The translations under genes were made by a program, and so were the position numbers. Under the pieces are notes generated by a model. The model was given only the letters and a program-made list of their open reading frames with translations. It had not been told where the DNA came from and made no database searches. Below, piece after piece: positions 11,469-19,270 of a DNA stretch of 19,270 nucleotides. Source of the DNA: an uncultured Oscillospiraceae bacterium (GTDB lineage Bacteria; Bacillota; Clostridia; Oscillospirales; Oscillospiraceae); the NCBI GenBank assembly GCA_910584835.1, contig CAJUEG010000049.1, positions 1-19,270 of the forward strand. The letters run 5' to 3'. Numbering within the stretch: position 1 is the first letter of the stretch; the number at the start of each line of letters is the position of its first letter.

Positions 11469-14400
11469 TTACAGCTCCACTGCCCGCCCCAAGGCAAAGA
11501 ACCACAGATACCGCCGGGCCACCGCCAGCCCCGCCGCCCGGGACAGCGCCCGGCTGTAGGCGTCCAGCTGGGGCCGGTAGTCCAGCGCCCGGCGGTCCGC
11601 CTCGTCCTCCCGCACCTGGTCCGTTTTAAAGTCCAGCACCGTCACCGTGCCGTCCTCCTCCTCAAACCAGCAGTCCACCACGCCCTGGAGGAGCACCTCC
11701 TCCCCGCGTTCGGCCTCGGGATAGTAATCGGCGGCGGGCGCCAGCAGGGAAAACTTGAACTCCCGCTCCACCCGCCTGGAACGGCGCAGGCGCAGGCCCA
11801 GCTCCGAGCGGAAAAAGGCCAGGATGTCCGCCGGATTGACGGCGTTCCCCTGCCGGGGGGTGATGTATTGGCCCTCCACCAGCCGGGTCACCTCGTCCGC
11901 GATCTCCCCGAAGCTGCCCGTCCTGCCGTAGTCCAGGTACTGCATCACCATGTGCAGGGCGGTGCCCCGCTGGGCGGGGGTGAGGGGCCGCTCCCCCTCA
12001 AACACCGGGGGGCGCAGCCGCGTGGCCTGGGGCGGGGCGGGGCGCAGCTCAACGGCGTCCTCCGACACCTCCTCGTCCTTCTCCCTCCCCTTGAGCTGGG
12101 TGGCGGTGAGCTTGGAGGCGATAGCCCCGGACGCCATATGAGGATAGCGCCAGCCCAGCCCCTCCGCCCAGCCGCCGGGCAGGGGGGCGGCCGGTGCCTT
12201 CTCCTCCCCTGTGCGCAGCCCCTGCGGGGCTTCCAAGTCTCCCCCGGACAGCAGCCGGATATCCCAGGGCAGCCCCTCCTCCGCCGGAGGGCTGGGCCGG
12301 GGCACGTCCAGCCCCGCCCACAGCGAGGCGCTGTCCCGCCGGCACAGCACGGGCGTGAGCACCCACTCCGCCATGGAACGGGCGGACGCCATCTGCCGGG
12401 GGGGCGGGGGGCACTGGGCCTGGCCCGCCAGCGAGGCCAGCGCCCCTCCCCGGCCGTTGACGGCGGCGAACAAAATCAGCTTGTGCTCCGCCCGGGTCAT
12501 GGCCACGTACAAAAGCCGCATCTCCTCCGCGCGCAGCTGCCTGCGCAGGCGCAGGGCCACCGCGTCCCGGGCGATGGTGGCGTAGCGCAGCCCCCGCTCC
12601 CGGTCCACCCGCTTGGGCCCCAGCCCCAGCTCCGGGTGAAACAGGATGGCGGCCTTGCTGTCCGCCTCGTTGAACTGCCGGTCCAGGCCGCACACCAGCA
12701 CCACCGGGAACTCCAGCCCCTTGGACTTGTGGATGGACAGGATGCGCACCCCGCCCGTCTCCCCTCCCGGCACGGGGACGGGGATACCGTTCTCCGCCAT
12801 CCGGCTCAGGTGGAGCAGAAAGGCCATCAGCCCCCGGTGGCCGCCGCCCTCAAAGCGCGCCGCCTCGTCGTACAGCGCCATCAGGTTGGCCCGCCGCCGC
12901 TCCCCGCCGGGCATGGCGGCAAACACCGCCGGCACGTCCAGCCTGCCGTAGATATGCCACAGCAGCCGGTGGCTGCCCTCCTCCGCCGCCAGCTCCCGCA
13001 GCTCCCCCAAAAGGGCGAGGAAGGACGCGCAGTCCTCCTCCCCCCGGGCCGCCCCGGCGGCAAGGCAGCCGTACACCGTCCCCTCCCCCGCCGCGCGCAG
13101 CACCGCCAGCCGGTCCGGGGTAAAGGAGAACAGGGGGGAGCGCAGCACCGCCAGCAGCGCCACGTCCTGCCGGGGGTTGTCCAGCACCTGGAGCAGGGCG
13201 ATGGCCACCGACACCTCGGTGGTGCCGAAGAACTCCCGCCCGCCCTCGGCGGACCAGGGAATGGACAGCTCCTCCAGGGCCGCGGCGTAGTGGTGCAGCA
13301 CGGGATTGGGCGAGCGCAGCAGGATGACGACATCCTCCGCCCGGACAGGCCGGTCCCCCACGCTCAGGCCGCTGTCCAGCACCTCCCGGACCCGCCGGGC
13401 GGCGGCCCGGGCCGCGATGAGGCTCTTGTCCGCTTTCTCCTCCCCGCCGCCGTCGGTGAGGGTGGACAGGTCCACGCAGTTCAGCTCCACGCGGTACCGG
13501 GGGTCGGGGGGCAGGTCCGCCCGCCCGGGGCGGAGGGCCTCGTCCTCGCCGTAGTCCAGCTCCCCGGCGGCCCGGGTCATCACGTTCCGAAACACAAAGT
13601 TCACGCCGTCCAGCACCTCGGGCCGGGAGCGGAAGCTGCGGGTCAGCAGCACCTTCCGCCCCTCCCCCGGCGCGGCCCGGTCCGCCGGGGCAAAGCGGTC
13701 CAGCTTGTCCAGAAATATGCCCGGCTCCGCCAGCCGGAAGCGGTAGATGGACTGCTTCACATCCCCCACCATAAAGAGGTTCCCCCCAACCGACAGCGCG
13801 CCGAAGATGGCGTTCTGCACCGCGTTGGTGTCCTGGTACTCGTCCACCATAATCTCCCGGAACTGCCGCCCCACATCCTTCGCCAGCTGGGAGGGCGAGC
13901 CGTCCGCTTCCCGCAGCAGCCCGGCCGCCAGATGCTCCCCGTCGGCAAAGTCGATGAGACGGCGGCGGCGCTTCATCTCGTTAAACGCCTGGCCGAACCG
14001 GACCGTCACGTCCAGCAGGGCGGTCATGGCCGGGCCCACCGCCCGCAGGTCCTCCATGGCCTCGTCCGCCGTGAGGTCAAAGCGCTCCCCCAGCTCGGTG
14101 AGCTGGGTCCTGCACCGCTTGCGCAGGGCGGTCATGCGCGCTTTCAGCGCCCCGTCGCACTCCCCCTTCCTGGTCCCCGCCCGGGGGAAGGGGATGGGGA
14201 AGCAGGCCGCCGCGCTGTCCCAGCCCCGGTCCAGCGCAGCCTCCAGCCTCCGCAGGGCGGCGATGGTGCCCTCCAGGGACGCGCCGTAGTTTTTCTCCAG
14301 CAGTTCGTCGAAATAGATCTCGTCCCGCAGCCGCCGCAGGGCGTCCAGCCAGCACTGCGCCAGCTCGCCGGCATCGGCCAGCAGCGCCCGGCCCCATGGC

Positions 14401-15026
14401 GTGTCCTCCGGCCCGATATCCGCCCCCAGCGCGAAGTCCCGCTTCCGCCCCGTCAGCCACCCCTCCGGGTCGGCCTGGGCCTGGACCTGCTTGTGGACAT
14501 AGAGCACCGCGTCCTCCAGAGTCTGGTCGTCCCGCTCCCCGGCCAGGGCGTCCACCAGGGCGGCAAAGGGGGCGTCGTCCCGGATGCCGGCGTACCGCTC
14601 CTCCAGTACCTCCTCCAGGGCGCGGCGGCGCAGCTCGTCCCCCTCCGCCTCGTCGCACAGCCGGAAGTCCGGGTCCAGTCCGGCCAGATGGCCCCACTGG
14701 CGCAGAAGGTCCAGGCAGAAGGCGTCGATGGTGCAGATTTTGGCGTTGTATACTAGTGTGGCGCACCATCTCAGGTGCCGGTTTCCCGGGTTTTGGGCCA
14801 ATCTGGCGTGGATGGCGGCGGCGATGCGGTCCCGCAGCTCCGCCGCGGCGGCGTTGGTGAAGGTGATGACCAGAAAACGGTCAATGTCCTCGCCCTGCTC
14901 CACATAACCCATCAGCCGCTCCACCAGCACCCTGGTCTTGCCCGACCCGGCGGCGGCGGACACCAGCAGGTCGCCCCCCCGGTTCTCCACCGCGGCGCGC
15001 TGCTCCCTTGTCAGCTCAACGGCCAT
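11469..15026 (-). CDS. addA: ATP-dependent helicase/nuclease subunit A
   Basis: AddA is the motor and one nuclease of AddAB, which resects double-strand breaks up to a Chi-like site and prepares ends for RecA. The 1185-residue protein has a UvrD-like SF1 helicase: Gln9 (Q-motif, LTREQ), Walker A AAGSGKT (25-31), Walker B VDEYQDTN, GDVKQSIYRFR, and motif V ILSIHKSKGLEFPVV. It ends in a RecB-type nuclease with GVVDCWFEE and VLDFKTD (about 1132-1136), the metal and catalytic residues. An in-frame ATG at 15032 exists, but the second ATG is preferred because AGGAGG lies exactly six bases before it. It overlaps the end of addB by 11 bases, implying coupled translation. Confidence 0.95.
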   Translation of the reverse strand: MAVELTREQRAAVENRGGDLLVSAAAGSGKTRVLVERLMGYVEQGEDIDRFLVITFTNAAAAELRDRIAAAIHARLAQNPGNRHLRWCATLVYNAKICTIDAFCLDLLRQWGHLAGLDPDFRLCDEAEGDELRRRALEEVLEERYAGIRDDAPFAALVDALAGERDDQTLEDAVLYVHKQVQAQADPEGWLTGRKRDFALGADIGPEDTPWGRALLADAGELAQCWLDALRRLRDEIYFDELLEKNYGASLEGTIAALRRLEAALDRGWDSAAACFPIPFPRAGTRKGECDGALKARMTALRKRCRTQLTELGERFDLTADEAMEDLRAVGPAMTALLDVTVRFGQAFNEMKRRRRLIDFADGEHLAAGLLREADGSPSQLAKDVGRQFREIMVDEYQDTNAVQNAIFGALSVGGNLFMVGDVKQSIYRFRLAEPGIFLDKLDRFAPADRAAPGEGRKVLLTRSFRSRPEVLDGVNFVFRNVMTRAAGELDYGEDEALRPGRADLPPDPRYRVELNCVDLSTLTDGGGEEKADKSLIAARAAARRVREVLDSGLSVGDRPVRAEDVVILLRSPNPVLHHYAAALEELSIPWSAEGGREFFGTTEVSVAIALLQVLDNPRQDVALLAVLRSPLFSFTPDRLAVLRAAGEGTVYGCLAAGAARGEEDCASFLALLGELRELAAEEGSHRLLWHIYGRLDVPAVFAAMPGGERRRANLMALYDEAARFEGGGHRGLMAFLLHLSRMAENGIPVPVPGGETGGVRILSIHKSKGLEFPVVLVCGLDRQFNEADSKAAILFHPELGLGPKRVDRERGLRYATIARDAVALRLRRQLRAEEMRLLYVAMTRAEHKLILFAAVNGRGGALASLAGQAQCPPPPRQMASARSMAEWVLTPVLCRRDSASLWAGLDVPRPSPPAEEGLPWDIRLLSGGDLEAPQGLRTGEEKAPAAPLPGGWAEGLGWRYPHMASGAIASKLTATQLKGREKDEEVSEDAVELRPAPPQATRLRPPVFEGERPLTPAQRGTALHMVMQYLDYGRTGSFGEIADEVTRLVEGQYITPRQGNAVNPADILAFFRSELGLRLRRSRRVEREFKFSLLAPAADYYPEAERGEEVLLQGVVDCWFEEEDGTVTVLDFKTDQVREDEADRRALDYRPQLDAYSRALSRAAGLAVARRYLWFFALGRAVEL

Positions 15027-18000
15027 GGCCATCCTCCTCCCGTTTGTCCATCCAGTCCCAGAACTCCGCCGCCTTTATCCCGCGCCGGAACCGCCGCCGG
15101 TCCCCGCAGCCCTCCTCAAAGTGGCAGGCCGCTTTGTAGTCGCACCAGCGGCAGGGGTTTTTGTCCGCCCCCTGCCAATAGGGATCGGCGTCGATGTTGC
15201 CCGCCGCCAGCTCCCCGGCGGCGGCGCGCAGGGCACGGGTGATGTACTCGTCCAGCGCGTCCATCTGCTCCGGGGTGACCAGATAGTCCAGCCCGCCCTT
15301 TCCCGCGCCGATGGGCAGGAAGCGGTACTCTCCCGCCGGGCGCTCCATGGCGGCCAGCACGTCCGGGTCGTCCAGCACCAGCCCCTGGCGGCGCAGCAGC
15401 CTGTCCCTGGACTTTTGGATTTCGCCGTCGGACATACCCCGCTCGCCGTCCACCAGGGGCGTCCGGGCGGGGACGTACAGCACCCCGGCGGGGACGGTGT
15501 CCTCCGGGCCGAACAGGCCCTTCCCCTCCCGGCTGAGGGCAAAGAGGTAGAGCAGCATCTGCAGCCCCCGGCCGTCCTCCACATCGGAGAAGTCGAAGCT
15601 CTTTCTGCCCGTCTTGTAGTCCACCACCCGCAGGTAGCGCTTTCCCCCGTGGAGCCACTGGTCCACCCGGTCCACGTACCCGGTGAGCCGCAGCCGCACC
15701 CCCTGCTCCACCTCCACCGGGGGCAGGTCCTTGCCCGGGCCGAAGCCCAGCTCAAAGGCGGCGGGGGTGAAGTCGGACGCGGCCAGCTCCGCGCACACGC
15801 TCCGGGCCACCGCCAGCGCCGCCCCCTTCATCCGCTGGAAGAGGTACCGGAACCGGGCGGGCTCCTCGGCCAGATTGGACATGGCCTCTTGCTCATAGCG
15901 GTCCGCGGCCCTCTGGGACAGCCGGCCCACCCCCTCGCCGTCGTCCAGAGGCACCCCCTCCTCCTTGGCCCAGCGCAGAGTGTGCTCCAGCACGTCGTGG
16001 ACAAAGGTGCCGTAGTCCGTGGCCTGGAAGGCCGCCCGCTGCCGGGGCTTGGCGTCCAGCCCGAAGCGGAGGAAGTAGCTGAAGTGGCAGGAGTTGACCA
16101 AATCCAGCTTTGTGGCGGACATGGGCACCACCGGCCCGAACAGGGCGTCCACCGCCGGACGGGACAGCCGCCCCCGCCGCCAATGGGCCGCGCTTTGGAT
16201 GCGCTCCACCCGCCCTGCCAGCCCGGGGACCCGTTTCAGCGCCTCCGCCAGACCGGGGTCCTGTCCCGCCAGCTCCAGCGCCGCGTCCGGGGCGGCCAGC
16301 CGGGCCAGGGGGCCGCCCCCGTCCCTGACCGGGGCGTCGGGGAACAGCGCCCCCAGCCGCTCCCAGAGAAAACAGGGCGTCTTTTGCTCGTCCCCCGCCC
16401 CGGCGGCATAGCTGACGTACAGCCGCTGGGACGGGCGGCAGCAGGTCTCGTAGGCGATGGTCATCTCCCGGCGCAGCTTGTCCTCCTGGCGGGGGGCCAG
16501 CTCCACCTCCATGGCGGACAGGGCGTCCCGGTCCTGGTCGGTAAACAGCCCCGGGGAGGCCGCGCAGTCCGGGACGGAGCCGCTGTCCGCCCCCAGCAGG
16601 AACAGCGCCTTGACCTCCTTGTGGGCCATGCGGGGGGCGTCCCCCACCGTCACCGCGTCCAGCGATACCGGGATGGCCCCCACGTCGTATTGGGACAGCA
16701 CCAGGGAGAACAGCCGGGAGAACTCCTCCAGCTCCAGCTCCGTGTCCCCCAGCAGCAGGGCGCACTGCTCCAGCCCCCCCACCAGAATGTCCCAGAGCTG
16801 GCGGTACTGGGCCGCGGCGGTGCGCTCCCCCCGCCGGTCCAGGCTGTCCGCCCGCTGGGCCAGCCGGGTGGGCAGGTCGATATCCTCCAGCAGCTGGTAG
16901 AGGGCCAGCGCCCTCCCCCGGCCCGTCTTGTCCGTCCCCCTCCGCAGCTTCTCCAGGGGGGCGATCACTCGGCGGCGCAGCTGGTCCAGCCAGGCCACCA
17001 ACGCCCGGTCCTCCTCGGAAAATTCCCGGCCGTAGCCCTCCGGGTGCATGTCCCAGGGCTTCTGCCGGGTCCAGGCCGACCCCTTCAAATCCCAGGTGAG
17101 GGCGTAGTTTTCCAGCAGGTCCCGCTCCTCCTCGTCAATCCCCGTCAGCCCTGTTTTCAGGTAGCGGAACAGCTCCTCGTAGGGGTAGTCCGCCCCCGCC
17201 GCTGCCAGGGCGGAGGTCACCAGGGCCAGCACCGGCTTTTCCAGGATGTCCTCCATGGAGGACAGAAACACCGGCACCCCGTACCGGGCAAATACGCTCT
17301 CAATGAGCTCCCCGTACCCGTCCAGCCGCCGGGCGCACACGGCGATATCCCGGCAGCGGTAACCCTCCTCCCGGAGAAGCCGCAGGATCTCGGCGGCGCA
17401 CCACTCCGCCTCCTGCCGGGGGGTGGCGGCGGCCACCCGGACGGCGGCGCATTCACCGGCCCAGGGCCGGACGGGCCCGGGGCCAAACAGGTTTTGCTCC
17501 AAAAAGGCCAGGGAGGGGTGCCGGGGCAGGGGGCGGCGGAGGGCTTCCTCCCGGACGGGGACGGCGTTGTCTTTTGCCAGCCGGGCCAGCCGCTTCGCGC
17601 AGCGCAGGGCGGGCCGGAAGATGCCGGACGGGTCGTCCCCCTTATCGCACACCAGGGCCGCCGTCAGCTCCCCCTGGGCCATGAGGGCGGACAGCACCCG
17701 CTCCTCCTGGGGGGTGAAGTCGGTGAAGCCGTAGACATAGAACGACATCCCCGCCCCCCAGCGGGTGTCCTCCAGCTGGCGGGCCAGCCGGTCCAGACGG
17801 CCCCGGGGGTCGGCAGCGCCCCCGGCCTCCAGCGCCCGGTAGGCGGCGTAGATAAGCCCCAGGTCTTTCAATTTGTCCCCCTGACGGCCCCCCAGCTCCT
17901 CCCCGGCGGCCATCAACGCCTCCGGCTCCACCCGGTAGGAGCGGCACTCGTCCACCGTGGCCAAAAGGCCCGTGAGAAACGCGGGCTTCCGGGAGGGGGC

Positions 18001-18315
18001 GCGGTAGGTGGTCAGCGCGTCGGACACCCCCCGCAGCGCGGCGTACATCAGCAGCATCCGCCCCCCCGCGTCCAGCATGGGGGCGGCCCCGCCCCCGGCG
18101 GCGTCGGTGAGCCGCCCCGCCAGGCGGGTGAAGGACAGCACCTCGCAGAACATGGACGCCCCGCCGCCCAGGGCGGCGCACATGGCCCGCTCGCTCTCGT
18201 GGGAAAACTGCTCGGGCACAATCAGCAGACGGCGGCGGGCGTCCGAGCGGCCCATCCGCTCCAGCAGCTCCCCCCGGATGTCCTGCCCGGCCCGGGCGTA
18301 CAGCAGGTTCAGCAT
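15016..18315 (-). CDS. addB: ATP-dependent helicase/nuclease subunit B
   Basis: AddB is the partner of AddA; it supplies the second nuclease and recognises Chi. The 1099-residue protein starts MLNLLYARAGQDIRGE, where the B. subtilis protein has a P-loop; here no Walker A lysine is present, as in the RexB type. LLIVPEQFSHESERAM and EVLSFTRLAGRL follow as in the family. The C-terminal nuclease shows GYVDRVDQW and VVDYKTGRKSF. The iron-sulfur cysteines are all visible: Cys743 (NSCHFSYF) and Cys1055, Cys1058, Cys1064 (CRWCDYKAAC), spaced as in B. subtilis. The frame is open further upstream, but AAGGAGG eight bases before this ATG and the family's N-terminus fix the start. Confidence 0.95.
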   Translation of the reverse strand: MLNLLYARAGQDIRGELLERMGRSDARRRLLIVPEQFSHESERAMCAALGGGASMFCEVLSFTRLAGRLTDAAGGGAAPMLDAGGRMLLMYAALRGVSDALTTYRAPSRKPAFLTGLLATVDECRSYRVEPEALMAAGEELGGRQGDKLKDLGLIYAAYRALEAGGAADPRGRLDRLARQLEDTRWGAGMSFYVYGFTDFTPQEERVLSALMAQGELTAALVCDKGDDPSGIFRPALRCAKRLARLAKDNAVPVREEALRRPLPRHPSLAFLEQNLFGPGPVRPWAGECAAVRVAAATPRQEAEWCAAEILRLLREEGYRCRDIAVCARRLDGYGELIESVFARYGVPVFLSSMEDILEKPVLALVTSALAAAGADYPYEELFRYLKTGLTGIDEEERDLLENYALTWDLKGSAWTRQKPWDMHPEGYGREFSEEDRALVAWLDQLRRRVIAPLEKLRRGTDKTGRGRALALYQLLEDIDLPTRLAQRADSLDRRGERTAAAQYRQLWDILVGGLEQCALLLGDTELELEEFSRLFSLVLSQYDVGAIPVSLDAVTVGDAPRMAHKEVKALFLLGADSGSVPDCAASPGLFTDQDRDALSAMEVELAPRQEDKLRREMTIAYETCCRPSQRLYVSYAAGAGDEQKTPCFLWERLGALFPDAPVRDGGGPLARLAAPDAALELAGQDPGLAEALKRVPGLAGRVERIQSAAHWRRGRLSRPAVDALFGPVVPMSATKLDLVNSCHFSYFLRFGLDAKPRQRAAFQATDYGTFVHDVLEHTLRWAKEEGVPLDDGEGVGRLSQRAADRYEQEAMSNLAEEPARFRYLFQRMKGAALAVARSVCAELAASDFTPAAFELGFGPGKDLPPVEVEQGVRLRLTGYVDRVDQWLHGGKRYLRVVDYKTGRKSFDFSDVEDGRGLQMLLYLFALSREGKGLFGPEDTVPAGVLYVPARTPLVDGERGMSDGEIQKSRDRLLRRQGLVLDDPDVLAAMERPAGEYRFLPIGAGKGGLDYLVTPEQMDALDEYITRALRAAAGELAAGNIDADPYWQGADKNPCRWCDYKAACHFEEGCGDRRRFRRGIKAAEFWDWMDKREEDGHGR

Positions 18316-18346
18316 GGCCCAGCCCTCCTTTTCGCGGTTTTTCACC

Positions 18347-18355
18347 ATGATACCA
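18347..18355 (-). promoter_or_regulatory. Candidate extended -10 promoter of addBA
   Basis: The minus strand reads TGG-TATCAT about 32 bases before the addB start. The -35 region is a T-rich stretch with no good hexamer. It lies back to back with the infC promoter, whose -35 begins 25 bases away, so the two divergent units share one control region. Confidence 0.45.
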
Positions 18356-18379
18356 CACCCGGGCAATGAAAAAAAGCTG

Positions 18380-18408
18380 TTGACAAGTTGTTCCCTATCT
18401 GATATGAT
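18380..18408 (+). promoter_or_regulatory. Strong sigma-A promoter of infC
   Basis: A perfect TTGACA (18380-18385), a 17-base spacer and TATGAT (18403-18408) with TGA just before it make the best promoter in the window, as expected for a translation operon. Predicted transcription start is near 18415. Confidence 0.88.
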
Positions 18409-18414
18409 ACTTGG

Positions 18415-18555
18415 GCAAAAGGAAGCAGGAATGGTGCCGCCGTCCTCACCTCCCGCCGCAGGCGAAGGGGTCAACATGGTGAAACACGCACAGGCTGTGC
18501 GGGTTTTGTTGTGGACGTGGGTGCTTTTTCGCATCCGCGTATTTATTTTTTATCT
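18415..18555 (+). ncRNA. infC leader, candidate L20-type ribosomal leader RNA
   Basis: The roughly 150-base leader folds into a long imperfect hairpin (GTC at 18470-18472 closing with GAC at 18514-18516). Its apical stem is CGCACA-GGC-TGTGCG (18487-18501). A terminator hairpin and T-rich run then precede the ribosome-binding site. In Firmicutes the infC-rpmI-rplT leader is bound by ribosomal protein L20 and controls the operon by premature termination. Position, size and final attenuator fit that model; I did not test it against the family alignment. Confidence 0.6.
18516..18554 (+). terminator. Attenuator terminator in the infC leader
   Basis: CGTGGGTGC (18516-18524) pairs with GCATCCGCG (18531-18539), nine pairs including two G-T, around the loop TTTTTC, and is followed by a T-rich tract to 18554. 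It ends directly before the GGAGG of infC, so it can only act as a regulated terminator. Its first base is also the closing base of the upstream hairpin, which would allow mutually exclusive folds. Confidence 0.7.
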
Positions 18556-18563
18556 GGAGGTGC

Positions 18564-19091
18564 GTGACCATAGCTAATACGGCTCATCAGATCAACGAGG
18601 AGATCCGTGATCGGGAGGTGCGGCTCATCGGCGCCGACGGCGCCCAGCTGGGCGTCATGTCCGCCCGGGAGGCTCAGGCCCGCGCCGACGAGGCCGGGCT
18701 GGACCTGGTCAAGATTTCCCCCACCGCCACCCCGCCCGTGTGCAAGCTCATGGACTACGGCAAATATCGGTTCGAGCAGGCCAAGCGGGAGAAGGAGGCA
18801 AAAAAGAACCAGCATGTGGTGGAAATCAAGGAGGTGCGGATGTCCCCCGGCATCGACATCGGCGACTTCAACACCAAGCTGCGCAGCGCCCAGAAGTTTT
18901 TGGCCGAGGGCAACCGTGTAAAGGTCACCGTCCGCTTCCGGGGCCGGGAGATGGCACACACCGATATCGGCCGCAAGCTGCTGCTGGACTTTGCAGAGCA
19001 GTGCGCGGAGCTCTCCGTACTGGACAAGGAACCCAAGCTGGAGGGCCGGCACATGAGCATATTCCTGTCCGCCAAAACAGCGAAGCGCTGA
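18564..19091 (+). CDS. infC: Translation initiation factor IF-3
   Basis: IF-3 binds the 30S subunit, keeps it apart from 50S and proofreads start-codon pairing. The protein (175 residues from GTG, 173 from the alternative start) has the IF-3 N-terminal domain with QINEEIRDREVRLIG and VKISPTATPPVCKLMDYGKYRFEQ. A lysine-rich linker leads to the C-terminal domain (EVRMSPGIDIGDFNTKLRSAQKFL, VRFRGREMAHTDIG). The GTG at 18564 is only three bases from GGAGG. An in-frame ATA at 18570 is nine bases away and is probably the real start, since infC often uses a non-canonical start for self-control. The last codons and stop lie in a 55-bp direct repeat. rpmI does not follow within the window. Confidence 0.95.
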   Translation: MTIANTAHQINEEIRDREVRLIGADGAQLGVMSAREAQARADEAGLDLVKISPTATPPVCKLMDYGKYRFEQAKREKEAKKNQHVVEIKEVRMSPGIDIGDFNTKLRSAQKFLAEGNRVKVTVRFRGREMAHTDIGRKLLLDFAEQCAELSVLDKEPKLEGRHMSIFLSAKTAKR

Positions 19092-19132
19092 GCAGGCGGC
19101 TGCGAGGGAGCTTGGAGCGGAGCGAGGCCGAG
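19078..19132 (+). repeat. 55-bp direct repeat, copy 1, overlapping the infC stop
   Basis: This segment is identical over 55 bases to 19216-19270. It begins within the infC codons for Ala-Lys-Arg and includes the TGA stop. With the intervening bases it defines a 138-bp period. It also contains the dispersed-repeat blocks AAGCGCTGAGC (19083-19093) and GGAGCGAGG (19119-19127) seen inverted at 49-92. The region 19092-19270 has no gene and no T-tract terminator; a GGGGCGC-GCA-GCGCCCC palindrome lies at 19137-19153. Confidence 0.9.
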
Positions 19133-19215
19133 CACAGGGGCGCGCAGCGCCCCGCAGACCAGGCCGAGTCAAAGCGAAAGCGACCAAGCGGCCAGCCGCG
19201 TGCGAAGCGTGACAC

Positions 19216-19270
19216 CAGCGAAGCGCTGAGCAGGCGGCTGCGAGGGAGCTTGGAGCGGAGCGAGGCCGAG
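19216..19270 (+). repeat. 55-bp direct repeat, copy 2, cut by the window edge
   Basis: Exact copy of 19078-19132 ending at the last base of the window, so the match may continue and further units may follow. The element is GC-rich and built of short related strings (GAGCGGAGCGAG, GCGAAGCG). Confidence 0.9.

Noticed and set aside
14938..18369. A 1143-codon open frame antisense to addB, and an 1116-codon one antisense to addA (11406-14756)
   Set aside because: Both are rich in Pro, Arg, Gly, His and Gln, have no recognisable domain, and mirror the GC-rich codons of addAB, whose motifs are all intact. They are composition artefacts.
1..19270. A new defence, mobile or biosynthetic system
   Set aside because: Apart from the DUF6512-like membrane protein, every gene belongs to a known family, nearly all with a housekeeping or sporulation role. 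No cluster of unknown genes, toxin-antitoxin pair, reverse transcriptase, nuclease outside AddAB, or repeat-spacer array is present.

Overview
The window is GC-rich chromosomal DNA from an anaerobic endospore-forming Firmicute, most likely Oscillospiraceae (the Flavonifractor / Lawsonibacter / Intestinimonas type). This is inferred from the spoIVB-spo0A pair, AddAB rather than RecBCD, LuxS, a zinc-type L31, and an infC preceded by a Firmicute-style leader. No rRNA, tRNA, CRISPR array, transposase, phage gene or toxin-antitoxin pair was seen. Thirteen of the fourteen genes fall in recognisable families; the fourteenth is a small membrane protein of unknown function.

Layout. (1) 1-161 holds intergenic repeats and a promoter. 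(2) 162-2736 (+) is a tight operon pncB-mtnN-luxS: nicotinate salvage, then the two enzymes that detoxify S-adenosylhomocysteine and yield AI-2. A strong bidirectional terminator separates it from the convergent spo0A. (3) 2820-4822 (-) is spoIVB followed by spo0A. spo0A has its own promoter with a perfect 0A box upstream; spoIVB has a sigma-G-like promoter. (4) 5211-5735 (+) is the small membrane protein, with a duplicated 3' tail just after its stop. (5) 5781-7825 (-) is proBA, the first two steps of proline synthesis. (6) 7933-10919 (-) is a tight run: flavin reductase-like protein, MBL-fold hydrolase, HflX GTPase, YafP-like acetyltransferase. The MBL and acetyltransferase genes look less GC-rich than their neighbours. 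(7) 10955-11029 is a 75-bp miniature element with terminal inverted repeats. (8) 11122-11322 (-) is rpmE with its own promoter and leader. (9) 11469-18315 (-) is addB-addA, the helicase-nuclease for double-strand-break repair. (10) 18380-19270 (+) is infC behind a strong promoter and an attenuator-type leader. It is followed by a GC-rich 138-bp tandem repeat where rpmI would be expected.

I do not see a new multi-gene system. The observations most worth a second look are small ones. The infC start appears to be a non-canonical AUA. The Spo0A receiver has lost one of its paired metal-binding acidic residues. AddB lacks a P-loop. A dispersed repeat, whose edge coincides with the infC stop codon, sits at both ends of the window in opposite orientation. 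The tail of the membrane-protein gene is duplicated with only synonymous differences. The miniature element lies between rpmE and the flavin reductase gene. Five of six predicted housekeeping promoters carry an extended -10 (TGn) motif.
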